Shown here: positions 1 to 10,118 of the stretch, piece after piece
Numbering within the stretch: the first letter of the stretch is position 1
How the letters are laid out: every line of letters begins with the position of its first letter
Assembly (NCBI RefSeq): GCF_001613425.1
Contig: NZ_BDCI01000021.1
Location: 124,001-188,000, forward strand
DNA length: 64,000 nt
Direction of reading: 5' to 3'
Source of the DNA: Nocardia vulneris
Lineage (GTDB): Bacteria > Actinomycetota > Actinomycetes > Mycobacteriales > Mycobacteriaceae
The notes under the pieces: generated by a model
Told to the model about the DNA's origin: nothing
What the model saw: the letters and a program-made list of their open reading frames with translations, nothing else
The model's database searches: none
Translations under genes and position numbers: made by a program

Positions 1-235
1 CCGCGGTGGCGGGCGACTGATCCGAACGCAGGTGCGGGTTGAAGCCGATGCCGATGGTGTCGATCGCGACGACCACGGTGCTCTTACCCGGTTTGGCGAG
101 CGTGGTCTTCGGGCTGTCGGTGCTTTCGATCGGCGGCGGCGGATTCGCGGTACACCCGGCGAACACCGTCAGCGACGCCGTGATGACCAGCAGCATCACG
201 CGCCACGCCGTACTCCGGTGCCGCCGCGGGCTCAC
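1..235 (-). CDS. lpqW: LpqW-like lipoprotein (5' part only; runs off the window)
   Basis: Only the N-terminal ~78 residues are in the window. They show a basic start, a hydrophobic stretch and a lipobox (VFAGC), so this is a lipoprotein anchored outside the membrane. The mature part begins with a Pro-rich linker and then KSTVVVAIDTIGIGFNPHL, typical of the start of family-5 (peptide-binding type) solute-binding domains. Lying beside and downstream of typA matches lpqW (Rv1166) in mycobacteria. There LpqW is not a nutrient binder but steers flux between polar PIMs and lipomannan/LAM, acting genetically with PimE, which is also in this window. The start is taken as GTG at 235; an in-frame GTG at 244 is possible. 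A generic peptide-binding lipoprotein is the alternative. Confidence 0.7.
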   Translation of the reverse strand, partial: MSPRRHRSTAWRVMLLVITASLTVFAGCTANPPPPIESTDSPKTTLAKPGKSTVVVAIDTIGIGFNPHLRSDQSPATA

Positions 236-928
236 GCTGCGCACGCTACCGCGCCGAGCCGCTTCGCACCTTTTTCTACGCCCGCTTTCACGCCTGCGGA
301 CTCTACCGCACCGGTCTACCGGAATCCCGGCAACGCCGACCCGGCCGGATAGCGACAATGCGTGCATAAGATCTACGACCACGCGTGGTAATTGCCCGAG
401 GGGCGCACCGGGGCAAACATTCGGCATTCGCATTACTCGGCCGCGACTTCGGTTCGGGCCGTCCGATATTCGCTACCGCGGCCAGGCCCGGACGATCTGT
501 TCGGCAGCGGCAGCCACACGTGCCGGGCGAGTCGTCACCCCGTGTCAGGCCAGGAAGCCACCGTCACCGCGCGGGGTCCGCCGGCGCGACGCATCCTCCC
601 CGAACACGAAACTGCCGCGGCCGGGTAATTCCTGGAACACGAACGCTCGCGCCGCCCGAATAAGCGGCTCCCGCATATAGAACTCGACAACAATCAACCG
701 TCGTATTCGCACCGTAGACACGGGTTGCTGCGGAATATCCGCGCAGCGAAAAGGTTTCGCGGGCAACGCCTGCTCAATTGATCCGATCGGCTGCCCAGAA
801 TTTCCGGAGAATTCAACTCGGCCGACCACCGCCGAAAATCCGTGACGGTCCGGCGGGTATTCGGCGAACAGGATTCCGGCGACCGCAGGCGTGCTGCGGC
901 GGCCGGAATCCCGTTGCCCGGGAAACGA
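236..928. other. Long intergenic region between lpqW and typA
   Basis: About 690 bases without a convincing gene. It must hold the lpqW promoter and the 3' end of typA mRNA. It is locally less GC-rich around 640-800. One weak minus-strand ORF (545-829) contains a possible 43-codon sub-ORF starting at about 676, but it lacks a clear ribosome binding site or recognisable motif, so it is not called. Confidence 0.5.
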
Positions 929-2827
<1,899 letters not shown>

Positions 2828-2967
2828 GCTGAATCCTCCTGCTGTTAGGTGTAGGTACCGGCCGACCCCTGCAAACAGGTGGAGAATCGAAACTCACCGG
2901 GCATTGCGGCCGTCTATACAGTACCTGTGTCCGGCTCACCGCAGAGTTTCAGGCACTCGACTTAGGG

Positions 2968-2973
2968 TATGCT
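2968..2973 (+). promoter_or_regulatory. -10 box of a leaderless promoter
   Basis: TATGCT fits the actinobacterial TANNNT -10 pattern. The GTG at 2981 lies 7 bases after its last base, where transcription would begin, so the mRNA is predicted to be leaderless. The upstream ATG at 2969 falls inside this box and is unlikely to be a start. No convincing -35 was found. Confidence 0.55.
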
Positions 2974-2980
2974 AACCGGC

Positions 2981-3157
2981 GTGGGCAAGGTCAAAGCAAA
3001 GCAGGTTTCGCGCCTGAAACCCAAGAAGAAGTGCTGTCGCAAGAAGACGCGCTGCCTGAAATGCCCTGTGGTCATTATGCGGATGAAGAAGTGCGAAGCC
3101 GCAGGCATCTGCGGTAAAGACCTGAAAAAGGCGCTCAAGGTGGCGCGCGCCGCCTGA
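2981..3157 (+). CDS. Small basic Cys-rich protein (58 aa), unknown function
   Basis: Very basic protein with six cysteines in pairs: CC at 18-19, CxxC at 25-28 (CLKC), then C38 and C44. The rest is Lys/Arg-rich. The arrangement suggests a small zinc- or iron-binding knuckle, or a nucleic-acid-binding peptide, but no family function is known to me. Similar KKCC...C..CPVV mini-proteins occur in other actinobacteria, as far as I recall. GTG 2981 is chosen over ATG 2969 because of the leaderless promoter geometry. It is divergent from typA. Confidence 0.75.
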   Translation: MGKVKAKQVSRLKPKKKCCRKKTRCLKCPVVIMRMKKCEAAGICGKDLKKALKVARAA

Positions 3158-3252
3158 CCCCACGCGCGGCTCGGCCGCCCCGCCCACCGCGTCGCACCCG
3201 GTCTGTCCCGCAATGACGGACATCACTTCGCGCACAGGAGTAGAACCGGGTT

Positions 3253-3549
3253 ATGAGCAAGCCATTGCTGACCGAGACCGAACTCGCCGAGGCCCTGACC
3301 GGACTCCCCGAATGGTCCAGAGACGGTGCCGTCATCAGCCGTACCGTGCAAGCGCCCAGCTTCCTCGCGGGCATCGAACTCGTCCGGCAGGTCGCGACGG
3401 CGGCCGAGGACGCCAACCATCATCCCGATATCGACATCCGCTGGCGCAAGGTGACCTTCGCGCTGTCCACCCACGACTCCGGCGGGCTCACCGTGCTCGA
3501 CATCGATCTCGCGCGCGAGATCGATCGGCGGGCGGGCGAACTCGGCTGA
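3253..3549 (+). CDS. Pterin-4a-carbinolamine dehydratase (4a-hydroxytetrahydrobiopterin dehydratase)
   Basis: 98 residues, standard length. The family signature EDANHHPDIDIRW contains the adjacent histidines of the active site. The enzyme dehydrates 4a-hydroxytetrahydropterins produced by pterin-dependent hydroxylases; in many actinobacteria the true substrate is uncertain. It is convergent with pimE immediately downstream, the same pairing as Rv1159A/pimE in M. tuberculosis. An AGGAG lies 12 bases upstream of the ATG, slightly far. Confidence 0.93.
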   Translation: MSKPLLTETELAEALTGLPEWSRDGAVISRTVQAPSFLAGIELVRQVATAAEDANHHPDIDIRWRKVTFALSTHDSGGLTVLDIDLAREIDRRAGELG

Positions 3550-3559
3550 GTCCGCGAGC

Positions 3560-3583
3560 GCGCGCCGTGGCTACGCGGCGCGC
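3560..3583. terminator. Hairpin between convergent PCD and pimE genes
   Basis: Arms GCGCGCCG (3560-3567) and CGGCGCGC (3576-3583). It lies 10 bases past the PCD stop and overlaps the last codons of pimE. There is no T-tract; a plausible GC-rich actinobacterial terminator. Confidence 0.4.
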
Positions 3584-4836
3584 GCCTGCCCTTCGGCCGT
3601 CGTCACCGCCGGCGCCGCCGGCTCGGTCCGGTCACGCCCCGTCCAGATCACCCAGACGAACAGCACCAGCGCGCCGAACACATTCACCGTGCCGAGCCAG
3701 GCGAGCACGGCCGGGCGCGGAATGGTCCAGATCGAATCCTGGAAGAACGACAGCACCCACGGCACGCCGATGAGCGTGGTCACCAGCCAGTAACCCGCGA
3801 TGAGCTTGGCGCCCCGGACCTCCCGCAGCGGCCCGTACAGCAGCCACAGCACCGTCGGCACCAGCCACACCCAGTGGTGCGACCAGGAAATCGGCGAGAC
3901 GAGCAGCCCGAAGAACTGCACGAGCACCAGCGTGCCCATGCGGTCGTCCGGCGCGAGCGCCCGCCACGCCAGCACCGCCAGCACCGCGACGACCAGCACC
4001 CCCGCCAGCCACCACGGCCCGGATTGCACGTCGTAGCCGAGGATCCGGCTCAGCGCGCCACGCAGCGACTGATTCCACACCGAGCCGACCGGCCCGATCC
4101 GATCGGCGTCGCCGAGCAGGGTGCCGAAGTAGCGCCGGGCCTCGTGCGGCGCGATCAGGAAACTGAGCCCGACCGTCGCCCCGAACACCAGCGCCGAGCA
4201 GACCACGGCGGCCCAGCGTCGGCGCGCGACGAAATAGAGGCCGCTGATCGCCGGAGTCAGTTTGATCCCGGCGACGATGCCGACCAGGCCACCCGAGATC
4301 CACCAGCGCGAACTGCGCACCGCGAGCATCGCGCCGAGCACCAGGAACACGTTGACCTGGCCGTAGTCGATGGTGGTCCGCACCGGCTCCATCCACACCC
4401 CGACCGCGGTCCAACCGACCACGCCGGTCTGCCACTCGCGGGCGCGCTCCGCGCCGAGGATCAGCTCGATCGCGATACGCACCACGCCGTAGAGCGCGGC
4501 GACGGTGGCCAGCAGCCAGCCCACCGAGACGACGCCGAAAGGCAGATAGTGCAGCGGGAAGAAGACCAGCGCGGCGAAAGGCGGATAGGTGAACGGCAGC
4601 GGGAAGTCCGGCGTCTTCTCCGCGTAGGTGAAGTCGTAGAGCCGATCGGTCAGCAGCGCGGCCGAACCGTCCACGTAGACGTGCAGGTCGACGACGTTGC
4701 TTCCGTTCTCGGTGAACAACATCCAGCACAGCCTGGCCAACACGGACAGGCCGAGCGCGAGCACGGCCCATCGAAGGTGACGGTTCAAATCGCAGGCTTT
4801 CGACTCGGGTACGGTGCGTCGGCCCGACACTCGCAT
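3571..4836 (-). CDS. pimE: PimE-like polyprenol-phosphate-mannose alpha-1,2-mannosyltransferase (GT87)
   Basis: About 421 residues with roughly ten membrane helices. A GT-C type Asp sits in the first extracytoplasmic loop (NVVDLHVYVDG). Family members add the alpha-1,2 mannose that converts AcPIM4 to AcPIM5 on the outer face of the plasma membrane, using polyprenyl-phosphate mannose. Position next to PCD and near typA/lpqW supports orthology to Rv1159. Start: ATG at 4836 is chosen; an in-frame TTG at 4857 would add seven residues and neither has a good ribosome binding site. LpqW, partly present at the window start, is known to act on the same PIM branch. Confidence 0.88.
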   Translation of the reverse strand: MRVSGRRTVPESKACDLNRHLRWAVLALGLSVLARLCWMLFTENGSNVVDLHVYVDGSAALLTDRLYDFTYAEKTPDFPLPFTYPPFAALVFFPLHYLPFGVVSVGWLLATVAALYGVVRIAIELILGAERAREWQTGVVGWTAVGVWMEPVRTTIDYGQVNVFLVLGAMLAVRSSRWWISGGLVGIVAGIKLTPAISGLYFVARRRWAAVVCSALVFGATVGLSFLIAPHEARRYFGTLLGDADRIGPVGSVWNQSLRGALSRILGYDVQSGPWWLAGVLVVAVLAVLAWRALAPDDRMGTLVLVQFFGLLVSPISWSHHWVWLVPTVLWLLYGPLREVRGAKLIAGYWLVTTLIGVPWVLSFFQDSIWTIPRPAVLAWLGTVNVFGALVLFVWVIWTGRDRTEPAAPAVTTAEGQARAA

Positions 4837-4857
4837 GATGCGGGTGTTCGGCGACAA

Positions 4858-5110
4858 GAACGGATGGCTCGGATTAGATTAACCGCAGCGTCGATCTGTG
4901 CTGCTCCGACCTCGAATCACTGATAACATTTGCATCACCTTTCACACCAGTAACATCCTTCACGCGCTACCGTCTGATATCACTGATCGTCCGCACGACC
5001 TGTAGGGCACTGCCGCTGTACACATAGCCGTGATGTCCCTAGAGTGACCCCCGAAACGATGGCTTTTCAGCATCGACCCAGATGTACCCGAGGTAAGGAC
5101 GGCTAGACCA
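4858..5110. other. Divergent promoter region between pimE and the exported protein
   Basis: About 250 bases with a locally AT-richer stretch (4870-4990). TAATCT-like -10 candidates for the leftward pimE transcript occur near 4875. No gene and no strong inverted repeat seen. Confidence 0.4.
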
Positions 5111-5896
5111 GTGCTTCGCACCCGAGGATCGCGGATCGCATTGTCCGCGCTCGCCATTGCGGTGAGCGCCACGCTTGCCGCGCCGACGACAGCAGTCGCC
5201 GCGCCCGCGCCCGCGCCTGCGGCGACTCCGAACGCCGTGCCCATGGTCCCCGAGGGCGTCCCGGTCGACGCGCTCGCCGCCCTGGCCCCCGCCATCGTCG
5301 GCTCGATCGCCGGGCCCGCCGATATCGCGGCCGGTCCGCAGTCGGCCATCCTCGATCAGGCCCGCAGGCTGCTGGCGACACTGGGCCTGCCCCCGCAGAT
5401 CAAGTCCACGCTGGAGCGGATCATCACCTTCCTGGACGGCAGCGGCGGCGGTGGCCCCGAACTGCCGCAGGAGGGTCCGGTCATCGCCCAGTTCCTCTAC
5501 CCGACCATCGGCAAGGGCTGCATCGGCCCGACCGCCGACTCCGTCGGTACCGCCCTCGCCGTCGCGGGCCCGGCGCAGCTGCCGCCGCCCGGACCGAAGG
5601 CGGGCCAGGCCGGCTTCGTGTTCACCGCGCTCGGCACCAAATCGCCGACGCCGGAACAGAACCCGCCGATGTCGGTACAGTGGATGAACCTGGACACCCG
5701 CCAGTCCGGCATCCTGCCGCTCACCGACGAGGCCAAGATCAACCCGGGCGGCCCGGCCACCCTGTCCGCGATCGCCGACACCGGCGCCGGGCGGATCGTC
5801 GCGGTGATCTCCGGTTCGCTGACCACCCAGGCCGCCGACGCGGAACCGCGCACCTGCGCGTTCCTGCCCACCTTGGGCTTCTTCACCGTCGCATAG
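5111..5896 (+). CDS. Exported Ala/Pro-rich protein, Rv1157c-like
   Basis: 261 residues from a GTG start. There is a cleavable signal peptide (basic start, hydrophobic core, AVAAP near residue 34), then an Ala/Pro-rich linker. The globular part begins around residue 120 with IGKGCIGP and ends at FLPTLGFFTVA; its two cysteines (GKGCIGP and PRTCAFLP) could form a disulfide. The position beside pimE and the sequence style match the secreted Ala/Pro-rich protein Rv1157c, whose function is unknown. It is followed by a good terminator, so it is probably monocistronic. Confidence 0.8.
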   Translation: MLRTRGSRIALSALAIAVSATLAAPTTAVAAPAPAPAATPNAVPMVPEGVPVDALAALAPAIVGSIAGPADIAAGPQSAILDQARRLLATLGLPPQIKSTLERIITFLDGSGGGGPELPQEGPVIAQFLYPTIGKGCIGPTADSVGTALAVAGPAQLPPPGPKAGQAGFVFTALGTKSPTPEQNPPMSVQWMNLDTRQSGILPLTDEAKINPGGPATLSAIADTGAGRIVAVISGSLTTQAADAEPRTCAFLPTLGFFTVA

Positions 5897-5910
5897 GTTT
5901 TCCGAGTACG

Positions 5911-5943
5911 AAGGCGGCGTCCCATCCGGGTCGCCGCCTTTGT
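5911..5943 (+). terminator. Rho-independent terminator
   Basis: AAGGCGGCG (5911-5919) pairs with CGCCGCCTT (5932-5940), followed by a short T-rich tail. It lies 15 bases past the stop of the exported protein gene. Confidence 0.75.
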
Positions 5944-6018
5944 CGTTCCCGTGCCAACCCGGCGGCGAAACGCCGCGATGACCTGTGCCTGCTCGCCCGA
6001 TGTGGTAGACCGCTAACC

Positions 6019-6378
6019 ATGGCGACGATCGAACACTCGATACGGCCCGGCCACTCGATTCGGAGCAGGCGCTCCCATCGATCGATCCTGTCCTTCCGGT
6101 CCGAGGGCTCCATACTCTCCATCGGCTCGGCCTACTCGATCCTGTCGATCGGCAGTGTCGGCTCGGTGCTCTCGATCGGGTCGGTGGGGTCGTTCGGCTC
6201 GGCGCTCTCCTCGTTCTCGTTCACCAGTCTCGGCTCGGCGTTCTCCGGGCTCTCGCGCTGGTCGCTGTTCTCCTGGCTCGGCGACCACGAAGCGCCCGAT
6301 ACCCGGCCCGCGCTGCGCGTCGTCCCCGACGACGAACCGGACCTGCGCGTCGCCCCGGTCACCCACAGCCAGACCTAG
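6019..6378 (+). CDS. Serine-triplet repeat protein (119 aa), unknown function
   Basis: From residue 13 to residue 85 there is a serine at every third position without a break (25 serines in register). The two residues between are mostly small or aliphatic: SIL, SIG, SVG, SVL, SFG, SAL. The tail (residues 88-119) is acidic/Pro-rich and unrelated. Strict period-3 repeats suggest an extended or solenoid-like fold rather than a globular enzyme. There is no signal peptide or membrane segment. The ATG at 6019 starts the repeat ORF; the upstream open frame (from 5680) overlaps the previous gene and is ignored. Function unknown to me. Confidence 0.7.
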   Translation: MATIEHSIRPGHSIRSRRSHRSILSFRSEGSILSIGSAYSILSIGSVGSVLSIGSVGSFGSALSSFSFTSLGSAFSGLSRWSLFSWLGDHEAPDTRPALRVVPDDEPDLRVAPVTHSQT

Positions 6379-6402
6379 GCAGCCCTCATTAGCGCGTAGC
6401 GG

Positions 6403-7116
6403 TCACCACTGGCCGAAGTCGTCGTGCAGGATGTTGTTGAGGTCGATGCCGATGCCGTCCAGCGAGCGCTTGTCGATCTCGAACTGGTGCAGGTCGGCGG
6501 CGGGGTGCACGAAGCCCTTCGGCGTGCCCCAATTGTGCTGCCAGTAATAGGTGGCCAGGCCTGCGGCCGTGGCCAGCTCGATGGTCGGCGCATTGGCGTA
6601 CATGCCGGTGTTCTCGCGGCCGAGCACCTCCTGCCAGCCGAGCAGGTAGGGCGCGATCATCGTGGTGAACTCGACCGGATCCGGATTGTCGTCGATCGAC
6701 GCGTAGATCGGCACGCCCTCGGGACCGCCTGCGGCGCGGTGCAGTTCGAGCCCACGCTGTGCGTGCTTGATCCCGGCGTCGAAGCCGCCCCGCCAGTCCG
6801 CGGTCGGCCCCTTGCCGAACTGGTAGCAGGACACGATGTGCAGTCCGGCGTTGTGCAGCTGGTCGACCTCGTTGGCCAGCAACGGTTTACCGATCATCCA
6901 TTCCGCGCCGGGGCGGCGATCCGAGACGTAGCGGATCACGCCGAGATGCCCGGCCTCCTTGATCCCCTGCGCCGAGGGCACCCCGCCCGAGTAGTCGATC
7001 AGCGTGCCGAGCGATTGCCGTGCGGCGGCGGGCGCGGCGGCCGCAGTCATCCCGAGCGCGGCCGTGGCGGCGGCATAGCCGAACAGGCGGCGGCGGGACA
7101 GGGACATCGAACGCAT
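6403..7116 (-). CDS. Tat-exported DUF1906 glycoside-hydrolase-like protein (Rv2525c type)
   Basis: 237 residues. A twin-arginine signal (SRRRLFGYAAA) is followed by an Ala-rich core and AAARQ cleavage. The mature domain starts GTLIDYSGGVPS, has RYVSDRRPG and VSCYQFGKG, and continues through PIYASIDDNPDP to YYWQHNWG and HQFEID. This is the TIM-barrel DUF1906 fold related to lysozyme-type (GH25) hydrolases. Rv2525c family members are Tat substrates at the cell surface, linked to envelope homeostasis; true catalytic activity is unproven. ATG 7116 is chosen for the ideal AAGGAG 7 bases upstream. Confidence 0.87.
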   Translation of the reverse strand: MRSMSLSRRRLFGYAAATAALGMTAAAAPAAARQSLGTLIDYSGGVPSAQGIKEAGHLGVIRYVSDRRPGAEWMIGKPLLANEVDQLHNAGLHIVSCYQFGKGPTADWRGGFDAGIKHAQRGLELHRAAGGPEGVPIYASIDDNPDPVEFTTMIAPYLLGWQEVLGRENTGMYANAPTIELATAAGLATYYWQHNWGTPKGFVHPAADLHQFEIDKRSLDGIGIDLNNILHDDFGQW

Positions 7117-7332
7117 CGCAGGACTCCTTCGCGCAACCCCGACCATGGATGGCAGTGCTCACTCGGCCCTTCGCAGGCGTCGTGGCCGACCCGGCGCACC
7201 TTCCCCATACCTTTACCCGCGCGCCGGGAGCCTCGAACGTGCACTCATTTCACCACAATCACAGGGGAACCGCTAGACCCACGGGACACAGCTGTTCACA
7301 TTGGTCACACGCTCGAGTGGGTCGAGCAGGGG
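7117..7332. other. Intergenic region upstream of the DUF1906 gene
   Basis: About 215 bases between two leftward genes. It should carry the promoter of the Tat-exported protein. No hairpin or repeat stands out. Confidence 0.35.
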
Positions 7333-8460
7333 TTACGCGGTGCCGTCGATGCGGGCCGCGACGTCGATGGTCCGGCCGGAGCTGTCCGCCAGCTCCTTAC
7401 CGACGACCCCGGCGACCTGCGCGATGACCTGCTTCTTGATGCCGGCCAGGGCGCCGAGCGTGGCCGCGCGCACGCCGTGCGCCTTGAACTCCAGCCGGAT
7501 CTCGTCCCGATCCGGCGGTGGCACGTCGATGACGACGAGCAGCGGATCGGCGGCGCGCGCCGTCAGCACCAGCGGCACCTCGACGTCGGCGCGATAGCGG
7601 TTGGCCTTGAGCACGTCGACGGTGATGTCCAGGCTGACCGGCAGCGTCAGGTCGAAAGCCCGTGGGGTATCGGCCTTGTCGGCCAGCTGCGGCACCCGGA
7701 TGGCGCCGCGCACCGTCACCGTCGCCGCGTTGCGCGGCCCGGTCTTGAGCGGGCCGACCTCGATCGGCCGTCCCGCCATCTTCTCCACCACGTGCAGCAC
7801 CCGATCGCGGGTGACGATGCGGGAGAAGAAGCGGTGCCCGAATTCGTCGTAGCCGATCCAGTCGAATGCGGCCTGCTCCCGATACTCGGACCGGGTTCCG
7901 CTCACCAGCGCTTCCACGTCGAACACGCGCGCGCGACGGGCCTGCGGATCGGCGAGCATGCCGTTCACCCGGGACGCGACCTCCCGCTGCACCAGGCCCG
8001 CGATCGGATCGAGCAGCATTTCCAACGCCGAATCCTCGGCTTGGGCCCGCAGCACGAAGCTGATGTCGCGCTGGGTGATCGGCGGAATATCGATGACGAT
8101 CAGCAGCGGGTCGGCGGTGCGCGCGTGCAGGGTCAGGTCGACCTCGACGCGCGCCTCGAGCCGCAGCTTCTTACCGCCCAGCATCACCTTCAGCGCCAAC
8201 GACACCGGCACGGTGACCTCGAACGTGACATCGGGGCCGCTGTGCAGCACCTCCGGCGTGCCGACCTTGCCCTCGGCGACGAATCCGGCGAGCCCGGCGG
8301 GGCCGAGGGAGAACGGCCCGATCGTCATGCCGCGCCCGGTCACGCCGGCCACCGCGGCCTCGACCCGGTCCTTCGTCACCGCGTGCGTGACGAAGCGCTC
8401 GCCGAAGGCGGCGTAGTCGATCCACTCGGGATCGCTGCTCGTTTCGTCGGTCGGCTGCAT
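7333..8460 (-). CDS. Internally duplicated protein of unknown function
   Basis: 375 residues from ATG 8460. Two homologous halves: the first begins WIDYAAFGERFVTHAVTKDRV and carries ADPLLIVIDIPP; the second begins WIGYDEFGHRFFSRIVTRDRV and carries ADPLLVVIDVPP. Each half has alternating beta-strand-like segments and ends in an amphipathic helix (for example LVQREVASRVNGML). The layout recalls lipid-binding TULIP/DUF2993 domains, but I see no decisive motif. There is no signal peptide, so it is probably cytoplasmic. An upstream in-frame start (8517) is possible. Confidence 0.7.
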   Translation of the reverse strand: MQPTDETSSDPEWIDYAAFGERFVTHAVTKDRVEAAVAGVTGRGMTIGPFSLGPAGLAGFVAEGKVGTPEVLHSGPDVTFEVTVPVSLALKVMLGGKKLRLEARVEVDLTLHARTADPLLIVIDIPPITQRDISFVLRAQAEDSALEMLLDPIAGLVQREVASRVNGMLADPQARRARVFDVEALVSGTRSEYREQAAFDWIGYDEFGHRFFSRIVTRDRVLHVVEKMAGRPIEVGPLKTGPRNAATVTVRGAIRVPQLADKADTPRAFDLTLPVSLDITVDVLKANRYRADVEVPLVLTARAADPLLVVIDVPPPDRDEIRLEFKAHGVRAATLGALAGIKKQVIAQVAGVVGKELADSSGRTIDVAARIDGTA

Positions 8461-8681
8461 CAGTTGTTCCGGAACCTCACCACTCGATGGACATCCGACA
8501 CGGTACGCGACCGACATTGCCCGGAACTTGCGCGCGGCTTAACCCGAGATCCCCGTCCTGTCGATGAGGGGGAGACAGGGCGGGGACCGGCGACGGCGCT
8601 GCCGGGCGCCGCCGCTTCTATCGTAGAACTAATTGCGCACCTGCTGGAATGCCTGTTGCCGCGCAGTGGCCGCGGCGGCGT

Positions 8682-9299
8682 TCACAACCGCCCGAATCCG
8701 ACGATCCCCGGCACCTCCGCGAGCCGGAACGTATGCAGGCCGATTTCACCGAACTCGTTGCCGCCCAACGTCGTCACGGTGTCCGCGTCGGTTTTCAGCA
8801 CGATGTTGGTGTGCTGGTTGAACGGACTGGCATCGCTGTAGAGAATCACGTCACCGGTGCGCGGCCGATAGTCGCCGAAACGGACGAATCGGTCAGCGCC
8901 CGCGTAGAACTCCTGCAGGGTGTAGACGCCGGGGATTCGCCACGAGCCCGAATTCGGGTTGGCCAGCGGTACGCCGGACTCGCGCATCACCCAGCTGACG
9001 AAGTCGGCACACCACGGTTCCCGCACCCCCTCGGCATACTTCTCCCCCGCGCCCGGCGACCGGAACTCCCGCTCCGCGACCGCGATCACCCGAGCTTGCG
9101 TCGGGTCGAGAGCCGAACGATCGATCGCGGGGAACGCGGTGAGCCGCTCGCCCGCGATCGCGGGCGGGTGCGTGCGGTCCTGCCACCACCGCACACCGAC
9201 CACTCCTGCGGCCAGTAGCGCGACGGCGAGCACCGCGGCCACCAGCCAGAAACGCACGCGCCCGCGCCGAGCCACGGCATCGATCTGCTGTTCGGACAT
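8682..9299 (-). CDS. Membrane-anchored CHAP-like cysteine amidase/peptidase
   Basis: 205 residues. One membrane helix near the N-terminus (about residues 18-38) places the C-terminal domain outside. WCADFVSWVMRESGVPL gives the catalytic-type Cys, NQHTNIVLK the His, and PRTGDVILY the strand usually found between them: the CHAP (NlpC/P60-like) order. Such domains cut peptidoglycan stem peptides or cross-links. ATG 9299 has a GGGGGA just upstream. It is transcribed alone, away from the vapBC operon. Confidence 0.75.
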   Translation of the reverse strand: MSEQQIDAVARRGRVRFWLVAAVLAVALLAAGVVGVRWWQDRTHPPAIAGERLTAFPAIDRSALDPTQARVIAVAEREFRSPGAGEKYAEGVREPWCADFVSWVMRESGVPLANPNSGSWRIPGVYTLQEFYAGADRFVRFGDYRPRTGDVILYSDASPFNQHTNIVLKTDADTVTTLGGNEFGEIGLHTFRLAEVPGIVGFGRL

Positions 9300-9390
9300 C
9301 AATTCCCCCGGTTCGTCGCGGTCCCGTTGTTCGCGACCCTTGCCGAATTCTACGAATGGGCGGACCGAACGGTTCCCGGCGAAAAACGAT

Positions 9391-9440
9391 TTGCTGCTTC
9401 ATGGGTACCTCAGGTAGATTTTCTAGCACCCCGCTACAGA
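9391..9440 (+). promoter_or_regulatory. vapBC promoter with overlapping palindromes
   Basis: -35 TTGCTG (9391-9396), 18-base spacer and -10 TAGATT (9415-9420). A short palindrome TAGATTTTCTA covers the -10 and the bases just after it. A second inverted repeat, CTAC-6 bases-GTAG, follows before the vapB ATG. This is a sensible place for VapB/VapBC autorepression. Confidence 0.55.
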
Positions 9441-9450
9441 ATGGTAGACA

Positions 9451-9714
9451 ATGGGACTGAACATCAAGAACGAGAAGGTGCACGCCTTGGTGCGTGAAGC
9501 AGCGGAGCGGACGGGGTTGACGCAGACCGGCGTAATCGAGGAGGCACTGAAACGCATGTTGAAAGAGCTTGATGCCGAGCGTGAAGCGGCACGGAAAACC
9601 CGCAGGCAGCGCCTGTGGGAGATCGTGTCCGATATCGACGCACGGATGACACCCCAGACCCGGGCGGTGCTCACCACCGACGATCTCTACGACGACGAGG
9701 GGATGCCCGCATGA
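9451..9714 (+). CDS. vapB: VapB-type antitoxin
   Basis: 87 residues. N-terminal MGLNIKNEKVHALVREAA plus ERTGLTQTGVIEEALKRML is the short ribbon-helix-helix-like DNA-binding/dimerisation head of the PSK/VapB family. The C-terminal acidic tail should wrap the toxin. The stop overlaps the vapC start (ATGA), so the two are translationally coupled. No strong ribosome binding site is visible. Confidence 0.88.
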   Translation: MGLNIKNEKVHALVREAAERTGLTQTGVIEEALKRMLKELDAEREAARKTRRQRLWEIVSDIDARMTPQTRAVLTTDDLYDDEGMPA

Positions 9715-10103
9715 TCGTCGACGCATCCGCGCTACTCGCCATCATCGGCAGTGAGCCCGAGCGAGGGGACTTCATCGACGCACTCGACGCGGCGGAGAGC
9801 CGCTCGATGTCGGTGGTCAACCATTTCGAAGTGGCGATCAAGGTCGATCGCAGCCGCGATCCGATCCTGAGTCGCCGATTCGCAGACCTGATCGACGAGG
9901 GAGATATCGACCTGGCTCCCGTCTCCGTCGAACAGGCTGCGGTAGCCCGCGCCGCCTACCGCGATTTCGGCAAGGGCAGTGGGCATCCCGCCCAGCTCAA
10001 CCTCGGCGACTGCTTCGCCTACGCACTCGCCACCGTCACCAAGGAGCCGCTGCTCTACAAGGGCAACGACTTCGTGCACACCGACATCAGATCCGCGGTC
10101 TGA
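9711..10103 (+). CDS. vapC: VapC PIN-domain ribonuclease toxin
   Basis: 130 residues. The PIN acidic residues are present: D4 (MIVDAS), E40 (NHFEVAI), D100 (LNLGDCFAYALA) and D120 (YKGNDF). It is a metal-dependent endoribonuclease, typically cutting tRNA or rRNA, neutralised by VapB encoded just upstream. All catalytic positions are intact, so it looks functional. A strong hairpin terminator ends the operon. Confidence 0.92.
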   Translation: MIVDASALLAIIGSEPERGDFIDALDAAESRSMSVVNHFEVAIKVDRSRDPILSRRFADLIDEGDIDLAPVSVEQAAVARAAYRDFGKGSGHPAQLNLGDCFAYALATVTKEPLLYKGNDFVHTDIRSAV

Positions 10104-10118
10104 GGTCTGGCTGAACCC

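Noticed and set aside
545..829. 94-codon minus-strand ORF between lpqW and typA
   Set aside because: No ribosome binding site, no motif, and partly AT-rich; kept only as a remark.
2969..2980. ATG start for the Cys-rich mini-protein
   Set aside because: It lies inside the -10 box; GTG 2981 fits a leaderless transcript better.
6424..8841. 805-codon ORF opposite the DUF1906 and duplicated-domain genes
   Set aside because: Antisense shadow spanning two real genes and an intergenic gap.
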